A DNA stretch of 64,000 nt from RPQJ01 sp963762315 (GCA_963762315.1 CAVXKO010000007.1:124001-188000); one strand, 5' to 3'; shown: positions 43,986 to 53,363, numbered from the stretch's first letter. The notes: generated by a model not told the origin, from the sequence alone. Program-made: numbers and translations.

Positions 43986-44689
43986 TCGTCGGCGCCGATT
44001 CACTCGCTGCCGCGCGCCTAGCGTCCGACGAAGTGGCGCGAGCCTGCACCGCCGCAATTGCGGAGCGCGGCCGAGCGCTGGTTGCCTTCTCCGGCGGCGA
44101 GACGCCGTGGCTCATGCTGGGCGCGTTGCGCGAGCGAGACTTGCCCTGGCGCAGCATCCACGTCACGCAGGTGGACGAGCGTGTCGTACCCGCCGGCGAT
44201 GCGCGTCGCAACCTCACGCGTCTTGACGAGTTGCTGGTCCGCGACGGCCCGCTGCCGGCGGAGAACCTCTGGCCGATGCCCGTCGAAGCACAGCCGATCG
44301 AGGCTGCCGCTGCAGGATTCCAGGCCGCGCTCGAAGCGCAATTTGGTCGACCATTGCGCTTCGACCTCGTGCAGCTCGGGCTCGGGACGGACGGCCACAC
44401 GGCGTCGCTCGTGCCGGACGATCCGGTGCTGCATGTCGTCGATCGCGACGTTGCCGTGTCGACGGCCTACCAAGGCACGCGCCGCGTGACGCTCACCTTT
44501 CCCGCCCTGTCGCGGGCCAGGGACCGGCTTTGGCTCGTGACCGGCGCGTCGAAAATCGCGCCGCTGGCATGCTTGCTGGCCGGAACCGGCGACGCGCCGG
44601 CCGTCCGCGTCTCGCGCGAGAACACGACTGTCGTCGCGGATCGCGCTTCGGCTCCCTTGCCCGCGGAAAGCGGGAGCGCGTTGGGGTGA
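43976..44689 (+). CDS. pgl: 6-phosphogluconolactonase (SOL/DevB type)
   Basis: The product hydrolyses 6-phosphogluconolactone made by Zwf. The 237-residue protein has the glucosamine-6-phosphate-isomerase-like fold with VAFSGGETPWLMLGAL, DERVVPAGDARRNL and LGLGTDGHTASL, all in family order. I choose the TTG at 43976, which gives LRLIVGADSLAAARLASDEV and overlaps the zwf stop by 10 bases; no ATG or GTG is better placed. Translational coupling with zwf is likely. Confidence 0.92.
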   Translation: MRLIVGADSLAAARLASDEVARACTAAIAERGRALVAFSGGETPWLMLGALRERDLPWRSIHVTQVDERVVPAGDARRNLTRLDELLVRDGPLPAENLWPMPVEAQPIEAAAAGFQAALEAQFGRPLRFDLVQLGLGTDGHTASLVPDDPVLHVVDRDVAVSTAYQGTRRVTLTFPALSRARDRLWLVTGASKIAPLACLLAGTGDAPAVRVSRENTTVVADRASAPLPAESGSALG

Positions 44690-44699
44690 AGGTACGGGG

Positions 44700-44799
44700 C
44701 CCTCACCCGCCCCGCGGGGCGACCTCTCCCGCAAGCGGGAGAGGTAAGACGCCCTCACCCGGCTGCCCCGACCTCTCCCGCTGGCGGCGGGAGAGGTGA
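44700..44799. repeat. Two REP-like units of the same family as in cphA
   Basis: Units at 44700-44745 and 44753-44799 each carry CCCTCACCC...GACCTCTCCCGC with the complementary GCGGGAGAGGT, forming a strong hairpin. They fill the gap between the convergent pgl and gnd genes and can serve as terminators for both. Confidence 0.85.
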
Positions 44800-44806
44800 G
44801 GATGGC

Positions 44807-45724
44807 TCAGCCCTTCGACTTGACCGCGTGCCCGCCGAAGGCGTGGCGCATGCGCGCAAGCAGCCGATTGGTGTAGTCCGCGCGGCCCTGGCTCGCGAAG
44901 CGCTCCATCAACGCGACCGTCATCACCGGCGTGGGCACACCGAGGTCGATCGACTCCACCGCGGTCCAGCGCCCCTCCCCCGAATCGGCCACGAACGGCG
45001 CGATCGCCTCGAGCGTCGCATCTTCTGCGAGAAATTCCGCCGTCAGGTCGAGCAGCCACGAGCGGATGACGGTGCCGTGCCGCCAGGCCTCGGCGATCTT
45101 CGCCACGTCGAGGCCGAGTTCCTCCTTCGCGCGCATCAGCGCAAATCCTTCCGCATAAGCCTGCATCATTCCGTACTCGATGCCGTTGTGCACCATCTTG
45201 GCGTAGTGCCCGGCGCCTGCCTTTCCGCAATGAACCCAGCCACGCCCGGGTGACGGCGCAAGCGCCTTCAACACCGGCTCGATGTCGCGAACGGCCCCGG
45301 CCTCGCCGCCCACCATCAGGCCGTAGCCGTTTTCGAGGCCCCACACGCCGCCCGACACGCCGGCGTCGACGAAGCGCAATCCCTTCGCGGCAAGCTCCAC
45401 GGCATGGCGCTGGCTGTCCTTGTACATCGCGTTCGCGCCGTCGATCACCGTGTCGCCGCGTGAGAGCAGGCCTGCAAGGCTATTCAGCGTGTCCTCGGTC
45501 GGCGCGCCGGCAGGCAGCATCAGCCAGACGCTGCGAGGCGTGGGCAATGCATCGACGAGCGCGTCGAGCGTTTCCGCGGCAACGACGCGCGGCTCGTCGG
45601 CAAGCGCCGCGCGCGCTTCGGGCGCGCGATCCCACGCGACCACGTGCAGCCCCGCGCGCGCGATGCGGCGGCTCATGTTCCCACCCATGCGTCCGAGACC
45701 GACCATCCCCAGCGTGCTTGTCAT
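44807..45724 (-). CDS. gnd: 6-phosphogluconate dehydrogenase, decarboxylating, short form
   Basis: The product oxidatively decarboxylates 6-phosphogluconate to ribulose 5-phosphate. The 305-residue protein has the N-terminal dinucleotide fold (GMVGLGRMGGNM), VDAGVSGGVWGLENGYGLMVGG and HCGKAGAGHYAKMVHNGIEYGMMQAYAEGF with the catalytic Lys and Glu region. The short length, compared with about 470 for E. coli Gnd, places it in the GndA-like group that usually prefers NAD. It is convergent with zwf-pgl, giving a complete oxidative pentose phosphate branch. Confidence 0.93.
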   Translation of the reverse strand: MTSTLGMVGLGRMGGNMSRRIARAGLHVVAWDRAPEARAALADEPRVVAAETLDALVDALPTPRSVWLMLPAGAPTEDTLNSLAGLLSRGDTVIDGANAMYKDSQRHAVELAAKGLRFVDAGVSGGVWGLENGYGLMVGGEAGAVRDIEPVLKALAPSPGRGWVHCGKAGAGHYAKMVHNGIEYGMMQAYAEGFALMRAKEELGLDVAKIAEAWRHGTVIRSWLLDLTAEFLAEDATLEAIAPFVADSGEGRWTAVESIDLGVPTPVMTVALMERFASQGRADYTNRLLARMRHAFGGHAVKSKG

Positions 45725-45910
45725 CAGCGATTGCTCCCTGGCGTGCCCCGGACGGCATGTTGGCGCGCCTGTGCGGCAGGCACAAGGTCCGAAGTTGCGA
45801 TGAAAGGGCGCGACCGAGCGACGAGGCGGTGATCACGCACCGTGATTCGGGGGCAGACTGTCTTCGCGGTGGCAAACGCACTTCGAAACGATCAGGACAG
45901 GAGAACGCAC

Positions 45911-46276
45911 ATGAACAGCTCGATCACCCATCGCTTCCACAAGGCCGGTCAGGCGATTGCGCTCGGTGCCGCCGCCGTACTGTTCGCGCTGTCGGCGCAG
46001 GCCGGCGCCGCCACGCCCACAGCCTACGACTCGGTGGTCGTCCGCTACGACGACCTGAACCTCGCCACCACGGCCGGGACGCAGGCGCTGTATGCGCGCA
46101 TCTCGTCTGCGGCGGACCGCGCCTGCGGCGGACAGCCGGCCATTCGCGAGCTGCGCATGCAGCAGCAGTACCGCGCCTGCTACGACCGGGCCGTCGAGAA
46201 GGCCGTGAAGAAGATCGACAGCGCGCGGCTGCAGGCGCTGCACGCCGAACGCGCCCCGGCGACGAAGGCCGGTTGA
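45911..46276 (+). CDS. UrcA-family small exported protein
   Basis: The 121-residue product has a Sec signal (AIALGAAAVLFALSAQAGAA) and the UrcA pattern VVRYDDLNLATTAGTQALYARISSAADRACG. A second cysteine (RACYDRAVEKAVKKI) is likely to pair with the first. The family is common in sphingomonads and some gammaproteobacteria; its function is unknown. AGGAG lies 8 bases before the ATG. A 9-bp-stem hairpin follows at 46291-46321. Confidence 0.85.
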   Translation: MNSSITHRFHKAGQAIALGAAAVLFALSAQAGAATPTAYDSVVVRYDDLNLATTAGTQALYARISSAADRACGGQPAIRELRMQQQYRACYDRAVEKAVKKIDSARLQALHAERAPATKAG

Positions 46277-46290
46277 TCTTGGCCTGAACC

Positions 46291-46321
46291 GAGGGGCCGG
46301 GCCAGGGATCGGCCCGGCCTC
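46291..46321 (+). terminator. Terminator-like hairpin after the UrcA gene
   Basis: GGCCGGGCC and GGCCCGGCC form a perfect 9-bp stem, extended by GAG/CTC, around a 7-base loop. No T tail follows. Confidence 0.5.
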
Positions 46322-46450
46322 GAGGCAGCGGGGATCGCGACTGCGCATTACCGCTGCGCACCGCCCACATTTACGTATTCTCCGCGAGCAGGCGCGGCGT
46401 TATCTCTGCAGTCCGGCGACCCCGAGCGACACGGGTCGCGAGGACTCAAG

Positions 46451-49225
46451 ATGACCGGCACGCACCCGTGGATCTACTCGTTTGCCGAAGGCGACGGCCG
46501 CAACAAGATGTTGCTCGGCGGCAAGGGCGCCAATCTCTGCGAGATGACGCGCATCGGGCTCAACGTCCCGCCGGGCTTCGTCATCACCACCGAAGCCTGC
46601 CTTGCGTACCTGAAGGACACGGAACACAAGTTGCCGCCCGGCCTGCTCGAATCGGCTCGCGAACACATGGACATGCTCGAGCAGCAGACAGGCAAGCGCT
46701 TCGGCGGCGCCGAAGATCCGCTGCTCGTCTCGGTGCGCTCCGGCTCGGCCATGTCGATGCCCGGCATGATGGACACGATCCTCAACCTCGGGCTCAACGA
46801 AATCACCCTGGCCGGGCTGATTCGCCACACGGGGAACGAGCGTTTCGGCTACGACGCGTGGCGGCGCTTCATCCAGCTGTTCGGCAAGGTGGCGCTCGGC
46901 GTCCCCGACGCGCTCTTCGACGAGCAATTCGAGGCCGTGAAGGCGAAGGTCGGCGTCAAGCAGGACGTGATGCTCGGGGCCGACGAGTTGCGTGAAATCG
47001 GCGAACGCTTCCTCCAGGTCGTGCAGCGCCACACCGGCCGTCCCTTCCCTTCCGATCCGCACGAGCAACTCGAGATCGCGATCAAGGCGGTGTTCAACTC
47101 GTGGATGGGCAAGCGCGCCATCGACTACCGGCGCGAGTTCAAGATCACGCCCGCCATGGCGAACGGCACCGCGGTGAACGTGGTCGCCATGGTGTTCGGC
47201 AACATGGGCAATGACAGCGCCACGGGCGTGGGATTCACCCGCAATCCCGCCACGGGCGAAAACCAGCTCTACGGCGAGTACCTGACGAACGCGCAGGGTG
47301 AAGACGTGGTGGCGGGCATCCGCACGCCGAAGGCCCTGGCGGACCTCGCCACCGAAATGCCGAGCCTGTACGTCCAGCTCGTCGACCTGCGCAACCGGCT
47401 CGAAAAGCACTACCGGGAAGTGCAGGACTTCGAGTTCACCATCGAGCGCGGCACGCTCTTTTGCCTGCAGACCCGCAACGGCAAGATGAACGCCGCGGCG
47501 ATGGTGCGCACGTCCGTCGAGATGCACGAGGAAGGCCTGCTCACGCGCGAGGAGGCCATCACCCGCGTGAACCCCGCGCTCCTCGAGCAGATGCTGTTCC
47601 CGCGCCTCGATCCGAAGCACCGCGGGCAGCCGCTCGCGACCGGACTGCCCGCCTCGCCGGGCGCGGCCAGCGGCCAGGCCGTTTTCGACGCGGATCGCGC
47701 CGAGACGCTCGGCAAGACCGGCGCCAAGGTCGTGCTGGTGCGCGAGGAAACGAAGCCCGAGGACATCCACGGGTTCTTCGCCTCGCAGGGCATCCTGACG
47801 AGCCGCGGCGGCAAGACTTCGCACGCAGCCGTGGTCGCGCGCGGCATGGGCAAGCCGTGCGTGGCGGGCGCCGAGGGCATCCACGTGGACGTCTCCATGC
47901 GCGTCGCGTTCGTCGGCGACCAGGTCATCAAGGAAGGCGATGTCATCACCATCGACGGCAGCACGGGCCACGTGTTCCGGGGCGAGGTGCCGACCGTGGA
48001 GGCCGACTTCTCCCAGGCGCTCGTAAAGCTGCTGGGCTGGGCGGACCGGCACGCGCGCCTCGGCGTGCGCGCCAATGCCGACACCCCGCAGGATGCAGCT
48101 CGCGCGCTGCGCTACGGCGCGAAGGGCATCGGGTTGTGCCGCACGGAGCGCATGTTCAACGCGGCCGACCGCCTGCCGATCGTCGTGGACATGATCGTCG
48201 CCGACACGCCCGCGGACCGCCGTGCCGCACTCGATCGCCTGCTGCCGATCCAGCGCGCGGACTTTGTCGGCATCTTCCGCGCCATGACTCCGCACCCGGT
48301 CACCATCCGCCTGCTCGACCCGCCGATCCACGAGTTCCTGCCCACGGAGCGGCAACTCGAGGACGACCTGGCGAGGCTGCAGGACCTGCGCGGGGCCGCG
48401 CGCGGGCTCGAAGTGCTGGTCGAAGCGGCGCGCTCGGTCTCAGACTCGCGTCTCGGCGCCACGCTTCGCGACCTCGCCGAGACGCGCACCATCGACTCGA
48501 TCATCGCGCGCAAGGAGGCGATCCTGCGCAAGGCCCGGGCCCTGCGCGAGGTGAACCCCATGCTCGGTCATCGCGGGGTGCGCCTCGGCATCACGTATCC
48601 CGAGATCTACACGATGCAGATCCGCGCCGTGCTCGAGGCGGCCGCCGATTGCGTGCGCGCCGGCGTCGAGGTGCATCCCGAGATCATGGTGCCGCAGGTG
48701 TGCACGGCGCAGGAGTTGAACCTCGTGCGCGACTACATGTCGGCGGTGATGAAGGAAGTCGAACTCACGTACGGCGTGTCCGTGCCGTGCAAGTTCGGCA
48801 CGATGGTCGAGGTGGTGCGCGCGTGCATGCGCGCCGAGAACCTCGCCGAAGTGGCCGAGTTCTTCTCGTTCGGCACCAACGACCTGACCCAGGCGACCTT
48901 CTCGTTCTCCCGCGAGGACGCCGAGAACAAGTTCCTGCCCATGTACAACGAGCGCGGGATCCTCCAGGACAACCCATTCGAGGTGCTCGACGTGAAGGGC
49001 GTGGGGCGGCTGATGGCGCTCGCGGTGGAATGGGGACGCGCAAGCCGGCCGGGCCTCAAGGTCGGGATCTGCGGCGAGCACGGGGGACATCCAGCGTCGA
49101 TCGTGTTCTGCAACTCGATCGGGCTCGACTACGTCTCTTGCTCGGCGCCGCGCGTGCCGATCGCGCGGCTCGCGGCCGCTCACGCTGCGATCAGCCAGGC
49201 GGCGGGCGTCGACAGGGCGGCATGA
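46451..49225 (+). CDS. ppdK: Pyruvate, phosphate dikinase
   Basis: The product interconverts pyruvate + ATP + Pi with PEP + AMP + PPi. The 924-residue protein has all domains. The N-terminal ATP-grasp has MLLGGKGANLCEMTRIGLNVPPGF and SVRSGSAMSMPGMMDTILNLG. The swivelling phosphohistidine domain has GGKTSHAAVVARGMGKPCV with His458. The C-terminal PEP/pyruvate barrel has the catalytic cysteine region ICGEHGGHPAS near the end. Length is slightly above the usual 870-890. It stands alone and ends in a strong convergent hairpin. It could serve PEP supply during growth on acids from the catabolic block (inference). Confidence 0.95.
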   Translation: MTGTHPWIYSFAEGDGRNKMLLGGKGANLCEMTRIGLNVPPGFVITTEACLAYLKDTEHKLPPGLLESAREHMDMLEQQTGKRFGGAEDPLLVSVRSGSAMSMPGMMDTILNLGLNEITLAGLIRHTGNERFGYDAWRRFIQLFGKVALGVPDALFDEQFEAVKAKVGVKQDVMLGADELREIGERFLQVVQRHTGRPFPSDPHEQLEIAIKAVFNSWMGKRAIDYRREFKITPAMANGTAVNVVAMVFGNMGNDSATGVGFTRNPATGENQLYGEYLTNAQGEDVVAGIRTPKALADLATEMPSLYVQLVDLRNRLEKHYREVQDFEFTIERGTLFCLQTRNGKMNAAAMVRTSVEMHEEGLLTREEAITRVNPALLEQMLFPRLDPKHRGQPLATGLPASPGAASGQAVFDADRAETLGKTGAKVVLVREETKPEDIHGFFASQGILTSRGGKTSHAAVVARGMGKPCVAGAEGIHVDVSMRVAFVGDQVIKEGDVITIDGSTGHVFRGEVPTVEADFSQALVKLLGWADRHARLGVRANADTPQDAARALRYGAKGIGLCRTERMFNAADRLPIVVDMIVADTPADRRAALDRLLPIQRADFVGIFRAMTPHPVTIRLLDPPIHEFLPTERQLEDDLARLQDLRGAARGLEVLVEAARSVSDSRLGATLRDLAETRTIDSIIARKEAILRKARALREVNPMLGHRGVRLGITYPEIYTMQIRAVLEAAADCVRAGVEVHPEIMVPQVCTAQELNLVRDYMSAVMKEVELTYGVSVPCKFGTMVEVVRACMRAENLAEVAEFFSFGTNDLTQATFSFSREDAENKFLPMYNERGILQDNPFEVLDVKGVGRLMALAVEWGRASRPGLKVGICGEHGGHPASIVFCNSIGLDYVSCSAPRVPIARLAAAHAAISQAAGVDRAA

Positions 49226-49232
49226 GTGCTGG

Positions 49233-49258
49233 TGCCCGGCCGAAGCGGCGGCCGGGCA
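49233..49258. terminator. Bidirectional terminator-like hairpin
   Basis: TGCCCGGCCG and CGGCCGGGCA form a perfect 10-bp stem with a 6-base loop between the ppdK stop and the opposing gene's stop. Confidence 0.65.
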
Positions 49259-49261
49259 GCA

Positions 49262-49966
49262 TCACGATCGATCGGTGACGCGCGCCACGGGAAAGGTCAT
49301 GCGGAAACGCTCGACCTCGAGCGTAGCCACGACGGAGCTGCCGCGCAGGTCCGGAAAGAGTTCGGCATCGAAGCTCCAGTCGAGGAGCCGACCCGGCCGC
49401 ACCCAGCCGCTCGTGGACGGTGCGTAGTAGTACGTGCGGCCGTCGAAACGCTGCGCGAGCGTCCGCAGGCCCTCCGGCAGCAGTCCGCCCGGCACGGGCA
49501 AGCTCGGTGCAAAAGCCCTGCGGCCGAAACGAAGCGCGCACATTTCGCGGCCGTCGTCCCCGGTGACACGCACGCGCACGTCGCGGCCCTCCGGTTCGGC
49601 CGGGGCCACGGCGAAATCAGCGCGATCCTTGGGGATGCCCCAGTTCTCGCGGCCGTTGACCACGCTGTCCCAGGTCGAGACGACGATGCGACTGATGGTG
49701 AAGTGGCGGCGCCCGTCGTCGAACGGCAGCGTGCCGGGAATGAACAGGAGTTCGCGGTAAGGGCCGCAGCCGGACTCGGTGTAGTCCACGTACATCAGCA
49801 GCGACAACGGACCGCGCACCTGCCCTGCCAGGCGATCCGGCAGGAATGCGCCACGAGCCGGCGAATCCGCGGGCAGGCGCAACGCGACGATCCACCCGGA
49901 ACCGGTCAGGCTCCAGGGCGGCCGGTGGCGCGGCACGTCCGGTAGTCGTTCATTGGGCTGGAGCAT
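49262..49966 (-). CDS. Acetoacetate decarboxylase-like superfamily protein
   Basis: The 234-residue protein has the ADC-fold pattern. GPLSLLMYVDYTESGCGPYRELLFIPG is followed by ISRIVVSTWDSVVNGRENWGIPKDRADF, in which NWGIPK holds the position of the Schiff-base lysine region of true decarboxylases. Many members of this fold are not decarboxylases, so the activity is open. No signal peptide. The ATG at 49966 starts the conserved N-terminus MLQPNERLPDVP. It follows the sensor kinase gene by 11 bases on the same strand, so it may belong to the two-component operon. Confidence 0.75.
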   Translation of the reverse strand: MLQPNERLPDVPRHRPPWSLTGSGWIVALRLPADSPARGAFLPDRLAGQVRGPLSLLMYVDYTESGCGPYRELLFIPGTLPFDDGRRHFTISRIVVSTWDSVVNGRENWGIPKDRADFAVAPAEPEGRDVRVRVTGDDGREMCALRFGRRAFAPSLPVPGGLLPEGLRTLAQRFDGRTYYYAPSTSGWVRPGRLLDWSFDAELFPDLRGSSVVATLEVERFRMTFPVARVTDRS

Positions 49967-49977
49967 TCGGCACTCGT

Positions 49978-51384
49978 TCAACGCGGCAGCGCTATTGTCG
50001 CGCGAAGGCCCCCTTCCGCGCGATTGGCAAGCGTAACGTCCCCCCCGTGCGCACGGGCAATGGTCCGGGCGATCGACAGCCCGAGTCCCGTGCCACCGGT
50101 TTCGGCGCTGCGGGAGGCGTCGAGCCGCTCGAAGGGCAAGAAGACGCGCTGCTGATCGGCGAGGGGTATGCCGGGCCCGTCGTCGTCGACCGCGAGCGTG
50201 ATCACCGCGGCGGACGCACCGAGCCGCACGCGGGCCCGCCCACCGTACTTGACGGCGTTGTCGACGACGTTGGCGAGGCAGCGGCGGATGGCGAGCGGCC
50301 GGCACACGTGCAGCAGCCGTCCCTCGACGCCGGGGCCGAACTCGAGCGACACCGACGGCCGATCCTCGCAAACGCTCTCGACCAGCGAGACGAGATCCAC
50401 ATTGGACCGAGCCTCCGTGCTCGCTTCCTCGCGCGCGAACGCGAGCGTGGAGTCGACCATCGCTTCCATGTCCTCGAGGTCGGCCAGCATCTTGCGCCGC
50501 TGCTCGTCGTCCTCGACGAACTCGGCCCGCAATCGCAGGCGCGTGATCGGCGTGCGCAGGTCATGCGAAATCGCAGCCGTCATCTGCACGCGGTCGCGCA
50601 CGAACGTCTGCAGCCGCCCCTGCATCAGGTTGAAGGCATGCGTCGCCTGGCGCAGTTCCCGCGCGCCACTCTCGGGCAGCGGCTCGGCATTGAAGTCGCG
50701 CCCGAGCCGCTCCGCGCCCCTCGCGAGCGTCTCGAGCGGCTCGGTCAGTCGCCTCACGGCCCAGATCGACAACGCGACGACGACGATCACCGCGAGGGCC
50801 AGCAGCAGCAGGGCGCGAACCGGAAGACCCTGCGGCGCTTCGACGAACGGGGCCGTGAAATTGACCCACGAAGCGTCGTCGAGCTGCAACGAGACTTGCA
50901 GCACGGGCACCCGCGAATGCTCCGCGATGATTTCATCGAGCGTGCGGCCGACGCTGGTCGTACGATCACGCGGGCGCCCGCCGGAGGAGTCGAGCGCCCG
51001 GGGCGCCATTGCCGGCGCGAATGCGACGCGCAAGTGCTTCCAGCTCACGTCCCAGAGCGCGGATTGCAGCACGGTCGAGAACATCTCGGCGCGCGGGTCC
51101 ACCGTTTCAGGACCGTCGACCAGCGGGCTGGGATTCCAGCCGACTTGCAAGGTGCCGCTCGTAAACGCGCCGAGCAGCGCGGGCCGCTGTTCGGCCGGAA
51201 CTGCGCCGACGAGCCTCACGACATCGGCGATGCGCTCGGCGAGCCCGAAGTGCCCGAGCACCGTCGCGGTGCGCGAACGCATGCTGTCGTTGATCGCCAG
51301 CGTGACGACCTGCGAGACGGCGAGGCTCGCGATCAGCACGACGATCACCCATCCGGCGATCGAGTCCGGCAGGAAGCGCTTCAT
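49978..51384 (-). CDS. Sensor histidine kinase (EnvZ-like)
   Basis: The 468-residue inner-membrane protein has an N-terminal helix (WVIVVLIASLAVSQVVTLAI), a periplasmic sensor of about 170 residues and a second helix (ALLLLALAVIVVVALSIWAV). A HAMP-like linker follows, then the H-box ISHDLRTPITRLRLRAEF with phosphoacceptor His274, the N-box NVVDNAVKYGG, DDGPGIP and GGTGLGLSIARTIARAHGG. All catalytic motifs are intact. Its start overlaps the response-regulator stop by four bases. The signal is unknown. Confidence 0.93.
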   Translation of the reverse strand: MKRFLPDSIAGWVIVVLIASLAVSQVVTLAINDSMRSRTATVLGHFGLAERIADVVRLVGAVPAEQRPALLGAFTSGTLQVGWNPSPLVDGPETVDPRAEMFSTVLQSALWDVSWKHLRVAFAPAMAPRALDSSGGRPRDRTTSVGRTLDEIIAEHSRVPVLQVSLQLDDASWVNFTAPFVEAPQGLPVRALLLLALAVIVVVALSIWAVRRLTEPLETLARGAERLGRDFNAEPLPESGARELRQATHAFNLMQGRLQTFVRDRVQMTAAISHDLRTPITRLRLRAEFVEDDEQRRKMLADLEDMEAMVDSTLAFAREEASTEARSNVDLVSLVESVCEDRPSVSLEFGPGVEGRLLHVCRPLAIRRCLANVVDNAVKYGGRARVRLGASAAVITLAVDDDGPGIPLADQQRVFLPFERLDASRSAETGGTGLGLSIARTIARAHGGDVTLANRAEGGLRATIALPR

Positions 51385-52097
51385 GCGCGCTCGACGGGCG
51401 TCGCGAACAGGTAGCCGCCGCCGCGCACCGTGGTGATGATCGCCGGCGCCTTCGGGTCGGACTCGATCTTGCGGCGCAGGCGGCTCACCTGCACGTCGAT
51501 GCTGCGATCGAACGGCACGGGACCGCGGCCGCGCGCGAGGTCGAGCAGCTGCTCGCGGCTCAGCGTGCGTTGCGGCCGCTCGACGAGCGCGAGCAGCAGG
51601 TCGTATTCGCCCGTCGACAGGGTGACGAGCGCGCCTTCCGGCGACAGCAGCTGGCGCCTTCCGGTGTCGAGTGTCCAGCCCGCGAACCGCAACAGACCCG
51701 AGGCGGGCTCGCTGCCGCGGCTCGGTGTCGCCGCGCGGCGCAGGACGGCGCGTATGCGCGCGAGCAATTCGCGGGGATTGAAGGGCTTCGGCACGTAATC
51801 GTCGGCACCCATCTCGAGGCCGACGATGCGGTCGGTTTCTTCGCCCGCGGCCGTCAGCATGATGATCGGGAGGCTGCCGTTGGCCCGCAGTTCGCGGCAG
51901 ATCGTAAAGCCGTCCTTGCCGGGCAGCATCGCATCGAGCACGACGAGGTCGATGCCGGAGTCCTGCAGGACCTTGCGCATCTCCCGCTCCTCCCGGGCCA
52001 CGCTCACCCGCAGGCCGTTTCGCGTGAGGAAACGCGAGAGCAGGTCGCGGATCTCGCGATCGTCGTCGACGATGAGGATGTGCGGGGTATTGTCCAC
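51381..52097 (-). CDS. OmpR/PhoB-family response regulator
   Basis: From the GTG at 52097 the product has 238 residues, the normal OmpR length. The receiver domain has DDD at 11-13, phosphoacceptor Asp55 in LVVLDAMLPGKDG, and the switch Lys in YVPKPF. The winged-helix domain includes LSTGEYDLLLALVERPQRTLSREQLL and RSIDVQVSRLRRKIE, ending GGGYLF. The frame is open further upstream, but the added residues match nothing in the family. The small exported protein gene is divergent, and this regulator is a natural candidate to control it. Confidence 0.93.
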   Translation of the reverse strand: MDNTPHILIVDDDREIRDLLSRFLTRNGLRVSVAREEREMRKVLQDSGIDLVVLDAMLPGKDGFTICRELRANGSLPIIMLTAAGEETDRIVGLEMGADDYVPKPFNPRELLARIRAVLRRAATPSRGSEPASGLLRFAGWTLDTGRRQLLSPEGALVTLSTGEYDLLLALVERPQRTLSREQLLDLARGRGPVPFDRSIDVQVSRLRRKIESDPKAPAIITTVRGGGYLFATPVERA

Positions 52098-52329
52098 GAG
52101 GGGGCGGATTCCAGCAGGCTTCGACGTTCCGACCACGGCGGACGCCCGGGGTTCCCCGCAACGCCGAATTGTAACGGCTTGTTGCAATCCGACGCGGCGC
52201 AATGCGTGGTTACCAAAAGGCCCGTGCGGCGAAACATCCGGCTTACACGAGCGTGGTGTCATGTGCCCCATCCGGAGAAACACCGGACGGACGAAGCGAA
52301 ACCCCCTGACAGACATTGGAGAACCCACG

Positions 52330-52596
52330 ATGAACATCCGTCACCTGATCCTCGCCGCCTCTGCCGCTGCGCTGCTGGCCCCGGGCGCCTATGCCGCGAC
52401 CACCGCGACCAAGGCCGAAGACTGCGCAACGCTGCAGCAGAAGTTCGACAAGGAAGTCGGCGCCCACGCGAACGCGGCCGGCGCGACGAAAGCGAAGGAG
52501 ATGCGCGCCGAAGGCGAGAAGCTCTGCAAGGAAGGCAAGACTGCCGACGGCGAGAAGAAGCTGCACGAGGCGCTCAAGGAACTGAAGGGCAAGTAA
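52330..52596 (+). CDS. Small exported, Lys/Glu-rich protein of unknown function
   Basis: The 88-residue precursor has a clear signal peptide (HLILAASAAALLAPGAYA) and a mature part of about 65 residues. That part has two cysteines (EDCATLQQKFDKEV and EKLCKEGKTADGEKKLHEAL) spaced so they could form a disulfide between two helices. GGAG lies 9 bases before the ATG. It is divergent from the response regulator and followed by a strong hairpin. I do not know a function. Confidence 0.8.
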   Translation: MNIRHLILAASAAALLAPGAYAATTATKAEDCATLQQKFDKEVGAHANAAGATKAKEMRAEGEKLCKEGKTADGEKKLHEALKELKGK

Positions 52597-52619
52597 TCCC
52601 GACGGTTCGCAAGCCCACC

Positions 52620-52645
52620 GGGGCCGGTCCTGTCGGACCGGCCCC
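52620..52645 (+). terminator. Terminator of the small exported protein gene
   Basis: GGGGCCGGTCC and GGACCGGCCCC form a perfect 11-bp stem with a TGTC loop, followed by GTTCT. Confidence 0.8.
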
Positions 52646-52662
52646 GTTCTACCGGAAAATAG

Positions 52663-52726
52663 GGAAAATAGGGGACATTCTCCTTTTTCGCGAGTGCCGA
52701 AAAAGGAGAATTGTCCCCTATTTTCC
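52663..52726. repeat. REP-like palindrome with 28-bp arms
   Basis: The arms at 52663-52690 and 52698-52726 are complementary over their full length apart from one bulged base. The core is the same GGGGACATTCTCC as at 3745-3863. The element contains the TAG stop codon (52720-52718) of the minus-strand YhhN gene. Confidence 0.9.
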
Positions 52727-53363
52727 GATCCAGGCAGGCGTGAGCGCGAGCAGGACCTGCGCAGCGTAATAGAGAGGCAACCCCCAGGCGCGATTGACGA
52801 ATTCGTGCCGCACGAACCGGTCGCGCGCCACCGACACGTCCGACGCAGTGAACGCCAGCGCGCCCACGGCCACCGCCAGCGGGCCGTCGCCTGCGCTGAC
52901 GCCGCAGGCCAGGGTCGCCATCACGCCAATCACGAGCAGGTACGCGCGCACCGGGCCGACCATGTCGGCCGGCAACGAAGTCGCAAGCCAGCGCCACGTC
53001 ACCCACAGTGAAACGAGCAGAACGACTCCGCCGAGGACCAGTCCCCAGGGGCTCGAGCGGTTGCGTGAGGAAACCCGCGCCGTAGGCAACGTGTCCCAGC
53101 AGGAAGGCAAGCACCCCGGCACGAAACACGGACGGCCGCTCGCGGGGGATCAGCAGCACGTCGCCCGCCATGCACAGGGCGAGGCCCAGGAGGATCCAGC
53201 GGCCGTAGATCGAATCCAGCGCGCCGGACGCCAGGGCGACCCACAGGAATGCCGCGGAGGCCAGGGGCTTGGCCAGCCACACGCCTCGCTGCGAGCCCCG
53301 GGACTCGGCCACCAGGAGTCCCAGCACGGCGACGGCACACACGACGATCGGCAATGACGGCAT
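52718..53363 (-). pseudogene. YhhN-family (lysoplasmalogenase-like) membrane protein, one frame break
   Basis: The pieces join to a polytopic membrane protein of about 214 residues. MPSLPIVVCAVAVLGLLVAESR...LCMAGDVLLIPRE.... is followed, after a frame change near 53040-53056 (at CTCGAGCCCCTGGGG on the coding strand), by GLVLGGVVLLVSLWVTW...AFTASDVSVARDRFV and LYYAAQVLLALTPAW. The GDVLL and SD...R segments are the polar motifs of the TMEM86/YhhN family, whose studied members cleave the vinyl-ether bond of lysoplasmalogens. One extra base explains the break, beside a CCCC run. The stop lies inside a REP-like palindrome, which may have trimmed the C-terminus. Confidence 0.8.
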
